Notes: generated by a model not told the origin, from the letters alone. DNA of 35,074 bases from Scatomorpha stercorigallinarum (GCA_944387865.1 CALXGN010000019.1:1-35074); one strand, 5' to 3'. Positions 1 to 8,530 are shown, counted from the first letter of the stretch. Translations and numbers: made by a program.

Positions 1-1715
1 CCAACAGCGCCGACGTCGATATCGTGGCCGGCGCCACCTTCACCAGCAACGGCATCATCAACGCCGTCAAGAACGCCCTTGAGAGCGCCGGCTCTGCCGG
101 CGGCGCCCTCACTGGCACGGCCAACGGCTTTGTCGGGCCGATAACCGTTGAGGTCACCATGGACGGCGACACCATCACCGGCGTCACCGTCGTCTCCAAC
201 AGCGAGACCCCCAGCATCGCCGGCAACGCCCTTGAGCAGATCCCGGAGGCCATTGTCGCGGCAAACAGCGCCGACGTCGATATCGTGGCCGGCGCCACCT
301 TCACCAGCAACGGCATCATCAACGCCGTCAAGAACGCCATCTCCGGCTCTTCCCCGGCCGCCGAGCCCGAGGAGACTGAGGAGCCCGAGGACGACACGCC
401 GCAGGCTGTCGAGGCCGCCGAGGCCTATCAGGGCTTCGGCCTCAGCAACACGGTGCGCATGGGCCCCGGCGAGGACGACACCGGCACCCCCGTCTACAGC
501 ATCAACCAGGTCTTTGCCAACGTCATCTTTGACGGCGAAGGCAAGATACTGGAGATCTACGTCGATCAGCTTGAGTATGCCACGCCCAACTATGACGGCG
601 CCGAGATGCCTCACTTCAGCGGCTGGCCCGGCCAGGGCGGCTACAACAACGACTCCGACCACGACGCCGTCGTCGATGGCGTCACTCCCGACACCGAAGA
701 GCAGTTCACCTCCGAGGTCGAGGGCTGGGTCACCAAGCGCGACCGCGGCGACACCTACGTCATGGGCACCGGCACCTGGCACGAGCAGATGGACGCCTTC
801 CAGGAGCTCTTCATCGGCATGACCGTCGACGAGGTCCAGGAGTGGTTCGACAAGTACTGCTCCGACGCCAACGGCCGTCCTCTCAAGGAGGGCAGCGAGG
901 CCGAAGGCGACGCCGAGAAGTACGCCGCCCTCTCCGACGAGGAGAAGGAAATGCTTGTTGACGTCACCTCTTCCGCCACCATGAGCCTCAACGACAGCCA
1001 CGGCAACATTCTCGCCGCCATCGTTGACGCCTATGAAAACCGCGTCCCCCTGCAGAGCCTGAGCGCCAGCGGCATGGGCTTCGGCCTCAGCAACACCGTG
1101 CGCATGGGCCCCGGCGAGGACGATACCGGCACGCCCGTTTACAGCATCAACCAGGTCTTCGCCAACACCCTCTTCGATGACGAGGGCAGGATCGTCGCCA
1201 TCTACGTCGATCAGCTGGAGTATGCCACGCCCAACTATGACGGCGCCGAGATGCCGCACTTCAGCGGCTGGCCCGGCCAGGGCGGCTATAACAACGACTC
1301 CGACCACGACGCCGTCGTCGATGGCGTCACTCCCGACACCGAGGAGCAGTTCACCTCCGAGGTCGAGGGCTGGGTCACCAAGCGCGACCGCGGCGACACC
1401 TACGTCATGGGCACCGGCACCTGGCACGAGCAGATGGACGCCTTCCAGGAGCTCTTCATCGGCATGACCGTCGACGAGGTCCAGGAGTGGTTCGACAAGT
1501 ACTGCTCCGACGCCAACGGCCGTCCTCTCAAGGAGGGCAGCGAGGCCGAAGGCGACGCCGAGAAGTACGCCGCCCTCTCCGACGAGGAGAAGGAGATGCT
1601 CGTCGACGTCACCTCTTCCGCCACCATGAGCCTCAACGACAGCCACGGCAACATCCTCGCCGCTATCCTCGATTCCTTCGAGGATCAGGTGCCGGTGGAC
1701 ATCACCGTGGGCTGA
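1..1715 (+). CDS. FMN-binding domain protein with tandem repeats, 5' end missing
   Basis: The frame is open from the first complete codon at 3, so the N-terminus lies left of the window. Two FMN_bind-type units (PF04205-like) come first. Each carries IVAGATFTSNGIINAV, and they are spaced 261 nt (87 residues) apart at 3 and 264. An acidic Pro/Glu linker follows at about 345-425. Then come two 215-residue units starting GFGLSNTVRMGPGEDDTG at 432 and 1077, nearly identical to each other. Each ends in a segment with DVTSSATMS, which resembles the D-x-x-[ST]-G-A-[TS] site where ApbE attaches FMN, with Ser in place of Gly. Family knowledge suggests an extracytoplasmic flavoprotein in redox transfer; no signal peptide is visible because the start is missing. 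The stop at 1713 is followed 17 nt later by a membrane protein gene. Function beyond flavin binding is not known. Confidence 0.85.
   Translation, partial: NSADVDIVAGATFTSNGIINAVKNALESAGSAGGALTGTANGFVGPITVEVTMDGDTITGVTVVSNSETPSIAGNALEQIPEAIVAANSADVDIVAGATFTSNGIINAVKNAISGSSPAAEPEETEEPEDDTPQAVEAAEAYQGFGLSNTVRMGPGEDDTGTPVYSINQVFANVIFDGEGKILEIYVDQLEYATPNYDGAEMPHFSGWPGQGGYNNDSDHDAVVDGVTPDTEEQFTSEVEGWVTKRDRGDTYVMGTGTWHEQMDAFQELFIGMTVDEVQEWFDKYCSDANGRPLKEGSEAEGDAEKYAALSDEEKEMLVDVTSSATMSLNDSHGNILAAIVDAYENRVPLQSLSASGMGFGLSNTVRMGPGEDDTGTPVYSINQVFANTLFDDEGRIVAIYVDQLEYATPNYDGAEMPHFSGWPGQGGYNNDSDHDAVVDGVTPDTEEQFTSEVEGWVTKRDRGDTYVMGTGTWHEQMDAFQELFIGMTVDEVQEWFDKYCSDANGRPLKEGSEAEGDAEKYAALSDEEKEMLVDVTSSATMSLNDSHGNILAAILDSFEDQVPVDITVG
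3..339 (+). repeat. Tandem 87-residue FMN-binding units
   Basis: The segment from 3 to about 77 recurs at 264 to about 338 with no base change that I can see, a period of 261 nt. It encodes NSADVDIVAGATFTSNGIIN and the following residues. More copies may lie left of the window. Confidence 0.85.
432..1712 (+). repeat. Two tandem 645-bp (215-residue) repeats
   Basis: Unit 1 runs 432-1076 and unit 2 runs 1077-1712. Long stretches, for example 625-940 versus 1270-1585, are almost identical in DNA as well as protein. This implies recent duplication or ongoing gene conversion. The ends differ most: AAIVDAYENRVPL versus AAILDSFEDQVPV. Confidence 0.9.
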
Positions 1716-1732
1716 GTAAGGAGGGTGAGATA

Positions 1733-2176
1733 ATGAAAGCTGTATCCTATAAGCTCAATACTGTGCTCGCGGCCGTAGTCGGGCTCGCCTGCCTGGTCAT
1801 CGTGCTGATGCGCGCCTTCGCGCCCTACACGGTGCTGCCGCTGGTCGATATCCCCAACCTCGCCGCCGTCTCCATCGCCGCCCTGGTCGTGGAGTGCTAC
1901 CTGAACGGCAAGGCGCGTCCCGTCCGCTGCTGGACGATGACGGCCGTGCTGGCCCTGCTGACCTTCTGGCTGCTGCCTTGGGCGGCCGGCCTCACGAATG
2001 CCGCCGGCGCCCTGCGCGTTGGCGTCATCGGCGCGCTGCTGTTCACGGCGCTGACCTTCATGTTCACCGGCATCAGCGACCGCCTGTCCTCCGGCAAATG
2101 CGGCATCGTTGCCCCGCTTTTCACCGGCGCGGTGCTCTACCTCGCCTGCCAGGGCTTCATGAGCATACTGCTGTAA
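1733..2176 (+). CDS. Small integral membrane protein, unknown function
   Basis: The ATG at 1733 follows an AAGGAGGG ribosome site at 1718-1725 with good spacing; an earlier in-frame start would lie inside the upstream gene. The 147-residue product is very hydrophobic, with about five membrane segments (roughly residues 8-26, 38-56, 67-85, 93-113 and 123-145). I do not recognise a family. The short gap to the FMN-binding gene and the shared terminator downstream imply one transcript, so it may be a membrane partner or anchor of that flavoprotein. That link is inference from position only. Confidence 0.75.
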   Translation: MKAVSYKLNTVLAAVVGLACLVIVLMRAFAPYTVLPLVDIPNLAAVSIAALVVECYLNGKARPVRCWTMTAVLALLTFWLLPWAAGLTNAAGALRVGVIGALLFTALTFMFTGISDRLSSGKCGIVAPLFTGAVLYLACQGFMSILL

Positions 2177-2194
2177 GCCGGGCGCAAACCCAAT

Positions 2195-2227
2195 AAAAAA
2201 TCCCTCCGCTGTTGCGGAGGGATTTTT
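2195..2227. terminator. Bidirectional intrinsic terminator
   Basis: Nine-bp stem 2201-2209 / 2214-2222 with loop TGTT, flanked by six A on the left and five T on the right. It sits between convergent genes and can end transcription from both sides. Confidence 0.9.
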
Positions 2228-2245
2228 CTATGCCCCTTAGGGCCT

Positions 2246-3637
2246 TTATTTCGCGCTGTAGGCCGCCAGCATTGCCTTGTAGGTCATGTAGCAGTCGTAC
2301 TTGGAGACGACCTCAAAGGGCGCGTGCATGCTCAGCACGGGCACGCCGGCATCGATGGTGTCGATGTTGCGGTTGGCCATGTACATGGCAACGGTGCCTC
2401 CGCCGCCCTGGTCGACCTTGCCCAGCTCGCACATCTGCCACTGCACGCCGTTCTCGTCCAGGATGCGGCGCATATAGGCCACGAGCTCGGCGGGGGCGTC
2501 GCTGGTGCCGGCCTTGCCGCGGGAGCCGGTGAACTTGTTCAGGCCCACGCCGTAGTTCACGCGGGCGGCGTTGCGCTTCTCGCAGACGTCCGGCCAGCTG
2601 GGGTCGAAGGCCGCGGTGACGTCGGCGGAAACGCACATGCTGCGGGCGAAGCAGTCGATGAGGCTCACGCCCTGCTGCTCGCAGAGGCGGCTGACGAACC
2701 ACTCGAAGGCCTGGCTCTTCATGCCGGAGACGCCGTCGGAGCCCGTCTCCTCCTTGTCGGCGAGGATGCAGATGCAGGTGCGCTCAGGCTCCTCGACGTC
2801 GAAGATGGCGCGCAGCTCGGCGTAGGCGCAGACGCGGTCATCGTGGCCGTAGCCGCCGATGAGGCTGCGGTCGAGGCCGATATCGCGCACGTCGAAGCCC
2901 GGCACGGCGTAGAGCTCGGCGGAGATGAAGTCCTCCTCCGTGATGCCGTAGCGGCTGTTGAGGATGCTCATGACGGCCAGCTTCACACGGTCGCTGCCGT
3001 CGTCCGCGTAGGGCACAGAGCCGATGAGGATGTTCAGGTTCTCGCCGGGGATGGCCTCTGCGAGGGTTTTTTTCATCTGGTCGGCGGCCAGGTGCGGCAG
3101 CAGATCGTTGACCACCAGCTGCGGGTCGTCCTTATCGCGGCCGATGACCACATCCACGACCTCGCCGTCCTTCTTCACCACCACGCCGTGCAGCTCCAGG
3201 GGGATGGCCGTCCACTGGTACTTCTTGATGCCGCCGTAGTAGTGCGTCTTGAAATAGGCCATCTCCGTGTCCTCATAGAGGGGGATCTGCTTCAGGTCAA
3301 GGCGCGGGGAATCGACGTGCGCGGCGGCGATGACCAGGCCCTCGGCGGCGCTCTTCTTGCCGATGACGGCCAGCATCAGCGCCTTGCCGCGGTTGGAGAA
3401 CCACACCTTGTCGCCTGTTTTGAGCTCCATGCCGGGCACGTACTCCACGAAACCCTCGCGCTCGGCCAGGGCCACGGCCTCGTTCACGGCCTCGCGCTCC
3501 GTGCGCGCATCGTTCAGATAGGCCTTGTAGCCCTCGCAGTAGCTTTCCACCTTGCCGGCTTCCTCGCTGCTGAGGTGGTCGTAGCCGTTTTTCGGCTGGT
3601 AAAAGAGCTCGTCGCGGTAGTCTTTCTTTTCTTCCAT
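2246..3637 (-). CDS. M18 family zinc aminopeptidase
   Basis: The 463-residue product matches the M18 (aspartyl aminopeptidase / aminopeptidase I) family in length and motifs. Metal-site residues are in place: His107 in AAAHVDSPR, the bridging Asp in GHDDR (264-268), the Glu pair in DKEETGSDG (296-297) and the C-terminal His438 in SMHAPFE. It should be a cytoplasmic di-zinc exopeptidase that trims N-terminal residues from peptides, in dodecameric form in known members. An AAAGGTGA ribosome site precedes the ATG. The gene starts 1 nt after the stop of the TsaC-CoaE fusion, so it is the last gene of the prfA operon. There is no signal peptide. Confidence 0.93.
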   Translation of the reverse strand: MEEKKDYRDELFYQPKNGYDHLSSEEAGKVESYCEGYKAYLNDARTEREAVNEAVALAEREGFVEYVPGMELKTGDKVWFSNRGKALMLAVIGKKSAAEGLVIAAAHVDSPRLDLKQIPLYEDTEMAYFKTHYYGGIKKYQWTAIPLELHGVVVKKDGEVVDVVIGRDKDDPQLVVNDLLPHLAADQMKKTLAEAIPGENLNILIGSVPYADDGSDRVKLAVMSILNSRYGITEEDFISAELYAVPGFDVRDIGLDRSLIGGYGHDDRVCAYAELRAIFDVEEPERTCICILADKEETGSDGVSGMKSQAFEWFVSRLCEQQGVSLIDCFARSMCVSADVTAAFDPSWPDVCEKRNAARVNYGVGLNKFTGSRGKAGTSDAPAELVAYMRRILDENGVQWQMCELGKVDQGGGGTVAMYMANRNIDTIDAGVPVLSMHAPFEVVSKYDCYMTYKAMLAAYSAK

Positions 3638-3638
3638 T

Positions 3639-4841
3639 TCAAATCACCTTTCTGAATTCGGACTCGCAGAGCTTTGCAAAGTCCTCTTTCGACTTATCAT
3701 TCACGAGCACCGCTGTGCAGCGCTCCGTGTAATAACTGTCCGGCTGCTGCGCGCCGATGCGCAGCTGTGCGTACTCCTCCGATATGCCCTCGCGCGCCAC
3801 GATGCGCCTCACGCGCTCGCTGTGCGGTGCAACGACGCCGAAAGTGGCGGTGCATAGCCTGTCCGCCCCGCTCTCAAAGAGGGCCACGGCGTCGATGGCG
3901 GCCAGCGTGCCGCCCTGCATGGCCCAGCCGCGCAGCCGCCGGCGCAGCTCCTCGCTGACGAAGCCGTGCGCGATGGCGTTGAGCTCGCCCAGCGCCGCGC
4001 TGTCGGCGAATACGACGCGCCCCAGGGCCTTGCGGTCAAGCTCGCCGCCTGCGGTATACACCGCGCCAAAACGCGCCGTCAGGGCCTCCCTGAGCTCCGC
4101 GCTGCTCCGCGTCAGCTCGTGATAGAGCTCGTCGCAGTCGATGCACAGCGCGCCCAGGCCGCGCAGCACCTCCAGCGCGGTGGTCTTGCCGGTCCCGGAA
4201 CCGCCCGTGAGGCCGATGATCTTCATCCCATCGACCAGGGCGTCCTCGATGTCCTCCGCGGGCAGCGCGCCCTGCCGCAGGATACGGAACGGCCTCTGAG
4301 CCAGGCTGATAATGGTCGATTCCCGCCCCAGGCCGCACTCGCCGCCGTCGATAACGCCCTCAATCTGCCCGTCGAAATAGCCGAGCACATCCTGTGCCGT
4401 CTTGGGGCTGGGCGCGCCGGAGGGGTTGGCCGAGGGCGCCGCCAGCGGCACGCCGCACGCGCGCAGCAGGGCGAGCGTGTCCGGGTGGTCGGGGCAGCGC
4501 AGGCCGACGGTCTCCCCGCCTGCGCGCACGATCTCCGGCACCAGCGGCCGGGACTTGAGTATGATGGTCAGCGGCCCGGGCCAGAAGCGCTCAGCCAGCA
4601 GCTTAGCCTGCGGCGGCACGTCCTCGCAGTAGCGCTCCATGGCCTCCTGCCCCGGCACCATCAGCGAGAGCGGCTTCACCTCCGGCCGGCCCTTGACCTC
4701 ATAGATGCGCTCCACGGCCTGCACATCCGTGCCGTCGCCGGCCAGGCCGTATACCGTCTCCGTGGGCACGGCCACCAGCCCGCCGGCGGCTATCAGCTCC
4801 GCCGCGCCGGACACGTCGCCGCGAAAAACGCGGGTGTTCAT
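3639..4841 (-). CDS. Fused threonylcarbamoyl-AMP synthase and dephospho-CoA kinase
   Basis: One 400-residue frame joins two complete enzymes. Residues 1-205 are a YrdC/Sua5 domain (TsaC), with PTETVYGL (26-33), KGRP (50-53) and PSANPSG (136-142). It makes threonylcarbamoyl-AMP for the t6A37 modification of tRNAs. Residues 206-400 form a full-length CoaE kinase with P-loop GGSGTGKT (213-220), the last step of CoA synthesis. Met206 would be a natural CoaE start, but no strong ribosome site precedes it, so a single fused protein is likely. The start overlaps the prfA stop by 4 nt (ATGA), which implies translational coupling. Members of both families usually occur as separate proteins. Confidence 0.92.
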   Translation of the reverse strand: MNTRVFRGDVSGAAELIAAGGLVAVPTETVYGLAGDGTDVQAVERIYEVKGRPEVKPLSLMVPGQEAMERYCEDVPPQAKLLAERFWPGPLTIILKSRPLVPEIVRAGGETVGLRCPDHPDTLALLRACGVPLAAPSANPSGAPSPKTAQDVLGYFDGQIEGVIDGGECGLGRESTIISLAQRPFRILRQGALPAEDIEDALVDGMKIIGLTGGSGTGKTTALEVLRGLGALCIDCDELYHELTRSSAELREALTARFGAVYTAGGELDRKALGRVVFADSAALGELNAIAHGFVSEELRRRLRGWAMQGGTLAAIDAVALFESGADRLCTATFGVVAPHSERVRRIVAREGISEEYAQLRIGAQQPDSYYTERCTAVLVNDKSKEDFAKLCESEFRKVI

Positions 4842-5905
4842 CCTTCATCCGCCTCCGCTTTCAGTTTTTCGGCCTGTTCGGCCGCGGTGAGGGCGTCGAT
4901 CAGCTCGTCGAGCGCGCCGTCCATGATCTGGTCGATCTTGTAGAGCGTGAGGCCGATGCGGTGGTCGGTCACGCGCCCCTGCGGGAAGTTGTAGGTGCGG
5001 ATGCGCTCGTTGCGCATACCGGTGCCCACCTGGCTGCGGCGCTCGGCCGCCAGCTCGGCGTTCTGCTTTTCCCGCGCCGCCTCCGCCAGGCGGGAGGCGA
5101 GTATCTTCATCGCCCGGTCCTTGTTCTTGTACTGGCTGCGCTCGTCCTGGCACTCCACCACCATGCCCGTTGGCAGGTGCGTGATGCGTATGGCGCTCTC
5201 GGTCTTGTTCACGTGCTGGCCGCCCGCGCCGGAGGAGCGGAAGGTATCTATCTGCAGATCCGCCGGGTCGAGCTCGACCTCCACTTCGTCCACCTCCGGC
5301 AGCACGGCCACCGTGGCAGTGGATGTGTGGATGCGCCCGCCGGCTTCCGTCTCCGGCACGCGCTGCACGCGGTGGACGCCGGACTCGTACTTCAGCCGCG
5401 AATAGGCCCCCTGGCCTTCGACGATAAAGCTGATCTCCCTGATGCCGCCGAGCTCCGTATCGCTGAGGTTGGCGACCTCCGTTTTCCAGTGCTGCGCCTC
5501 GGCGTACATGCTGTACATGCGGTAGAGGCTGGAGGCAAAGAGCGCGCTCTCCTCCCCGCCCACGCCGGAGCGTATCTCGATGATGACGTTCCGCTCGTCG
5601 TTGGGGTCCTTCGGCAGCAGCAGGAGCCTGATCTCGCCGTCGAGCTCCTCCATGCGGGCCTTCGCACTCTCAAATTCCTCCCGCGCCATCTCGCCCATCT
5701 CCGGGTCGGAGAAGAGCTCGCGGGCCTCCGCCATGTCGCGCTCGAGCTTTTCATACTCGCGCACGGCGGCCGCGACTGGCGCGAGCTCCTTGAGCTCCTT
5801 CGCCAGGCGCGCATAGGCCTCCACGTCGCCGTAATACTCCGGCTCGCCCATTTTGCGCTCCAGCTCGGCGTATTTTTCACCTATCTGCCTCAGCTTTTCA
5901 AGCAT
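4838..5905 (-). CDS. prfA: Peptide chain release factor 1
   Basis: The 355-residue protein has the class I release factor layout: a helical N-terminal domain, the stop-codon-reading loop PET at 184-186 (the PxT motif of RF1, specific for UAA/UAG), and the GGQ motif at 228-230 that triggers peptidyl-tRNA hydrolysis. The absence of an SPF motif rules out RF2. The ATG is preceded by AAAGGGG and by a near-consensus promoter at 5939-5967. It heads an operon with the TsaC-CoaE fusion and the M18 aminopeptidase. prfA beside a TsaC/Sua5 gene is a common Firmicutes arrangement and groups translation-fidelity functions. Confidence 0.97.
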   Translation of the reverse strand: MLEKLRQIGEKYAELERKMGEPEYYGDVEAYARLAKELKELAPVAAAVREYEKLERDMAEARELFSDPEMGEMAREEFESAKARMEELDGEIRLLLLPKDPNDERNVIIEIRSGVGGEESALFASSLYRMYSMYAEAQHWKTEVANLSDTELGGIREISFIVEGQGAYSRLKYESGVHRVQRVPETEAGGRIHTSTATVAVLPEVDEVEVELDPADLQIDTFRSSGAGGQHVNKTESAIRITHLPTGMVVECQDERSQYKNKDRAMKILASRLAEAAREKQNAELAAERRSQVGTGMRNERIRTYNFPQGRVTDHRIGLTLYKIDQIMDGALDELIDALTAAEQAEKLKAEADEG

Positions 5906-5938
5906 CCTGTCTACCCCTTTGCGTTTTCACGGCCTATT

Positions 5939-5967
5939 ATTTTATCACACGGCGCAGGGAATGTAAA
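5939..5967 (-). promoter_or_regulatory. Promoter of the prfA operon
   Basis: On the minus strand: -35 TTTACA (5962-5967), 17-bp spacer, -10 TAAAAT (5939-5944). The predicted start of transcription is about 25-30 nt before the prfA ATG. It is a housekeeping-sigma type site. Confidence 0.75.
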
Positions 5968-6048
5968 GCGGCCGCGCGCCTTCCACACGCAAAATGAGCA
6001 TACCGGGAATTCGTATCGGCCACGTCCCCCCCGCGGCCGCCAAAGCGC

Positions 6049-6082
6049 GAAAAACGCCCCGTCCGATGGACGGGGCGTTCCT
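6049..6082 (-). terminator. Intrinsic terminator after cstA
   Basis: Twelve-bp GC-rich stem 6053-6064 / 6068-6079 with loop GAT. Read on the minus strand it is followed by a short T run. It lies about 80 nt beyond the cstA stop and upstream of the prfA promoter, so it separates the two operons. Confidence 0.8.
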
Positions 6083-6160
6083 CCCTTGCGCCGGCGGCAG
6101 GCTGTTGAGGGCCGAGCCGCTATATTTTTAGCGTTCGCCGCGCGGCGTTAAAGACACAAA

Positions 6161-7951
6161 TTACTTCGTGGCTTCGACAGCCTTCGGGTCGCCGGTGATC
6201 TGGCCCTTGGACTGCTTGATGAAGGTCTGGATGCCGCTGATGGTGACGATGATGGCCAGGATGACCAGGGCCGCCGCGAACAGCATCTGGAACCAGTCGC
6301 CCCACTGGGCGGCACCGTCGCCAACGACGCCGATCTTCTGGTAGATGGTGATGCAGAGGCTGGTGATGGTGGCCACAAGCATGAACACCATGGGGATGAA
6401 GAACATCTTGTTGCTCTTGCCGATGTTGCCGAGCCAGCAGGCGACGGCCATCAGGGCGAGGCCGGCGAGCAGCTGGTTGGCAGCGCCGAACAGGCCCCAG
6501 ATCTGGATCAGGCTGAGGGCGCCGATGGTGCAGCCTACGATGACGAGGAACAGGGTGCCGACGATGGGCTTCGCCAGGAAGCCGCGGAAGCCGCCGATCT
6601 TGCTGGGATCCTCGCCCTCGCGGGTGAAGAGCTCGGTGAACATGTAGCGGCCGAGACGGGTCGCGGTGTCAAGGCTGGTGAGAGCGAAGACGGAGACCGC
6701 GAGGGTCAGCAGCGTGTACACGGTGTTGAAGATAACGTTGGAGTAGCTGGCCTCGGTGCCGGTGAGGTTGGCGACGAGGGTGGCAAGGCCGCCGGCGAAG
6801 ATGGTCGGGGGCGAGCCCATGTTGTAGCCCATCTCTCCGCCGATCTGGTCCCAAACGGTGGCGGCGGCGAGGATGGAGAGGATGGCGAGCACGCACTCGA
6901 TGATCATGGCGCCGTAGCCGATGATCTTGGCATCCTTCTCGGAGTTGATCTGCTTGGAGCTGGTACCGGAGCCGACCAGGCTGTGGAAGCCGGAGATCGC
7001 GCCGCAGGCGACGGTGATGAACAGCGTCGGGAACAGGTAGCTGGTGGTGTTGTTGCTGGTGACGGCGAAGCCCTCGAACGCGCTGAGCTGGAAGTCCATG
7101 CCCCAGGCGCCGCCGAGCACGCCGACGATGGCCAGGATCATCATGCCGTACAGCAGGAAGCTGGACAGGTAGTCGCGCGGCTGGAGCAGTATCCAGACCG
7201 GCAGCAGGGAGGCCAGGGTGATGTAAACGGCGATGAAGATGACCCAGAAGTTGCGCGGCAGGTTGATGCCGACGTTGAGGCCGATGATGGTGATGATGAT
7301 GATGCCGATGACGCCGACGATGGTGGCCGGGCCGACCTTCACGCCGCGGCGGTACACCGCGTAGCCGAAGAAGACGGCGAGGACGATGAACAGCAGGCTC
7401 GTGGTGGCCGTGGAGGCGTTACCGGAGGCGTTCTGCATGCCGACGGTGATGACATCGTAGGGGTTGCCGTTCGCGTCCTCGACGGAGACGAAGGTGCCGG
7501 CAACGACGCTGGTGAAGCTGGCGATGACGAGGATAAGCACCAGCAGGGCAAAGATTACGAACAGCTTATAGGCCTTGTCGCCGATGTTGTCCTTGATGAC
7601 CTCGCCGATGGAACGGCCGCCGTGGCGGATGGAGGCGAGCAGAGCGCCGAAGTCGTGCATGCCGCCGAAGAAAATGCCGCCGATGACGATCCACAGGAAC
7701 ACGGGCACCCAGCCGAAGATGGCCGCCTGGATGGGGCCGTTGATGGGGCCGGCGCCGGCGATGGACGAGAAGTGGTGGCCCATCAGGACGGCGGGGTTCG
7801 TGGGGACGAAGTCCTTGTTGTCGTACTTGGTATGCGCGGGCGTCGGGCGGTCAGGGTTGACGCCCCACTTCTTGGCCAGCCAGGAGCCGTAGAACACATA
7901 GCCCAGGCCAAGGAGTACGATACCAACGATCAGAATAAGTACTGCAGTCAT
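6161..7951 (-). CDS. cstA: Carbon starvation protein CstA-family transporter
   Basis: A 596-residue membrane protein with many hydrophobic segments and the strongly conserved N-terminal CstA block (WLAKKWGV, then PTNPAVLMGHHFSSIAGAGP and GPIQAAIFGW). Known members import peptides (CstA) or pyruvate (BtsT), so the substrate here could be either. The ATG overlaps the stop of the upstream unknown gene by 4 nt and has GGAGTG before it, so the two are translationally coupled. Unlike E. coli cstA, no YbdD-like small gene follows; a terminator lies about 80 nt downstream. Expression may depend on carbon supply, but no cAMP-CRP or CcpA site was recognised. Confidence 0.93.
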   Translation of the reverse strand: MTAVLILIVGIVLLGLGYVFYGSWLAKKWGVNPDRPTPAHTKYDNKDFVPTNPAVLMGHHFSSIAGAGPINGPIQAAIFGWVPVFLWIVIGGIFFGGMHDFGALLASIRHGGRSIGEVIKDNIGDKAYKLFVIFALLVLILVIASFTSVVAGTFVSVEDANGNPYDVITVGMQNASGNASTATTSLLFIVLAVFFGYAVYRRGVKVGPATIVGVIGIIIITIIGLNVGINLPRNFWVIFIAVYITLASLLPVWILLQPRDYLSSFLLYGMMILAIVGVLGGAWGMDFQLSAFEGFAVTSNNTTSYLFPTLFITVACGAISGFHSLVGSGTSSKQINSEKDAKIIGYGAMIIECVLAILSILAAATVWDQIGGEMGYNMGSPPTIFAGGLATLVANLTGTEASYSNVIFNTVYTLLTLAVSVFALTSLDTATRLGRYMFTELFTREGEDPSKIGGFRGFLAKPIVGTLFLVIVGCTIGALSLIQIWGLFGAANQLLAGLALMAVACWLGNIGKSNKMFFIPMVFMLVATITSLCITIYQKIGVVGDGAAQWGDWFQMLFAAALVILAIIVTISGIQTFIKQSKGQITGDPKAVEATK

Positions 7952-8466
7952 ACTCTTTCACTCCTTAAAAGCTTTTTCAGTGTTTTCTGAATGTTTGCCC
8001 CTGCTTTGTTTGTCCTTACCACTCCTTTCTCCAGATCGACCGCCGCAGTTTTGAGGGTAGACCAGCCCTCAAGGCCGAACTTGAAGCTCTTGTCATACTT
8101 GCGGCGGCAGATCGCTTTTTCCGCTTCTGGAGATATTACATCCGCCACGAAAACGGCGATGATGTACGAATCCTTGTGCTCCCTGTGGGGCTTGATGCGC
8201 GGCACGGCGTCCTCGAGCGTGTAGTCGAGGCACTTCTCGGCCGTTTCCTCGTCCAGCACCGGCACAGAGAATATGTAGGCGTACTCGTTTGACTCGGCGG
8301 CCCATATCCTGGCCCGCTTTACCAGCACATAGCCCTCGTCGCGGGCGTGGAATTCAGCCATAAAAATGAGCGGCAAGCCGCTGCCGGCCTCCCCCTCCAC
8401 GACGTCGTAATAGTAGCTGTACGAGTCGTTTAGCTTTTCCAGGAATCTCTCGCGCACGATGGGCAA
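7948..8466 (-). CDS. Unknown cytoplasmic protein coupled to cstA
   Basis: About 172 residues, mixed charged and hydrophobic, with no signal peptide or membrane segment; I do not recognise the family. The C-terminus is Lys-rich (KTLKKLLRSERV). The best start is TTG at 8466: an in-frame stop lies eight codons before it, no ATG is available, and AAAGG is 11 nt upstream. A GTG three codons later is the alternative. Its stop overlaps the cstA start (ATGA), so the two proteins should be made in step. A partner or regulator of the transporter is a reasonable guess but not shown. Confidence 0.75.
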   Translation of the reverse strand: MPIVRERFLEKLNDSYSYYYDVVEGEAGSGLPLIFMAEFHARDEGYVLVKRARIWAAESNEYAYIFSVPVLDEETAEKCLDYTLEDAVPRIKPHREHKDSYIIAVFVADVISPEAEKAICRRKYDKSFKFGLEGWSTLKTAAVDLEKGVVRTNKAGANIQKTLKKLLRSERV

Positions 8467-8530
8467 AATAACACGCGCCTTTCAAACAAGAAAATAATGC
8501 CTTTAATATGAACAAATTGTGACCATTAGT

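Noticed and set aside
432..1712. CRISPR array or transposon as explanation for the repeated sequence
   Set aside because: The repeats are in-frame protein domains of 645 bp, with no short spacers, no inverted ends and no transposase.
2324..3655. 443-codon open frame on the plus strand over the M18 aminopeptidase gene
   Set aside because: Antisense shadow of a GC-rich gene: rich in Ala, Val, Asp, Glu and His, no ribosome site and no family resemblance, while the minus strand has clear M18 motifs.
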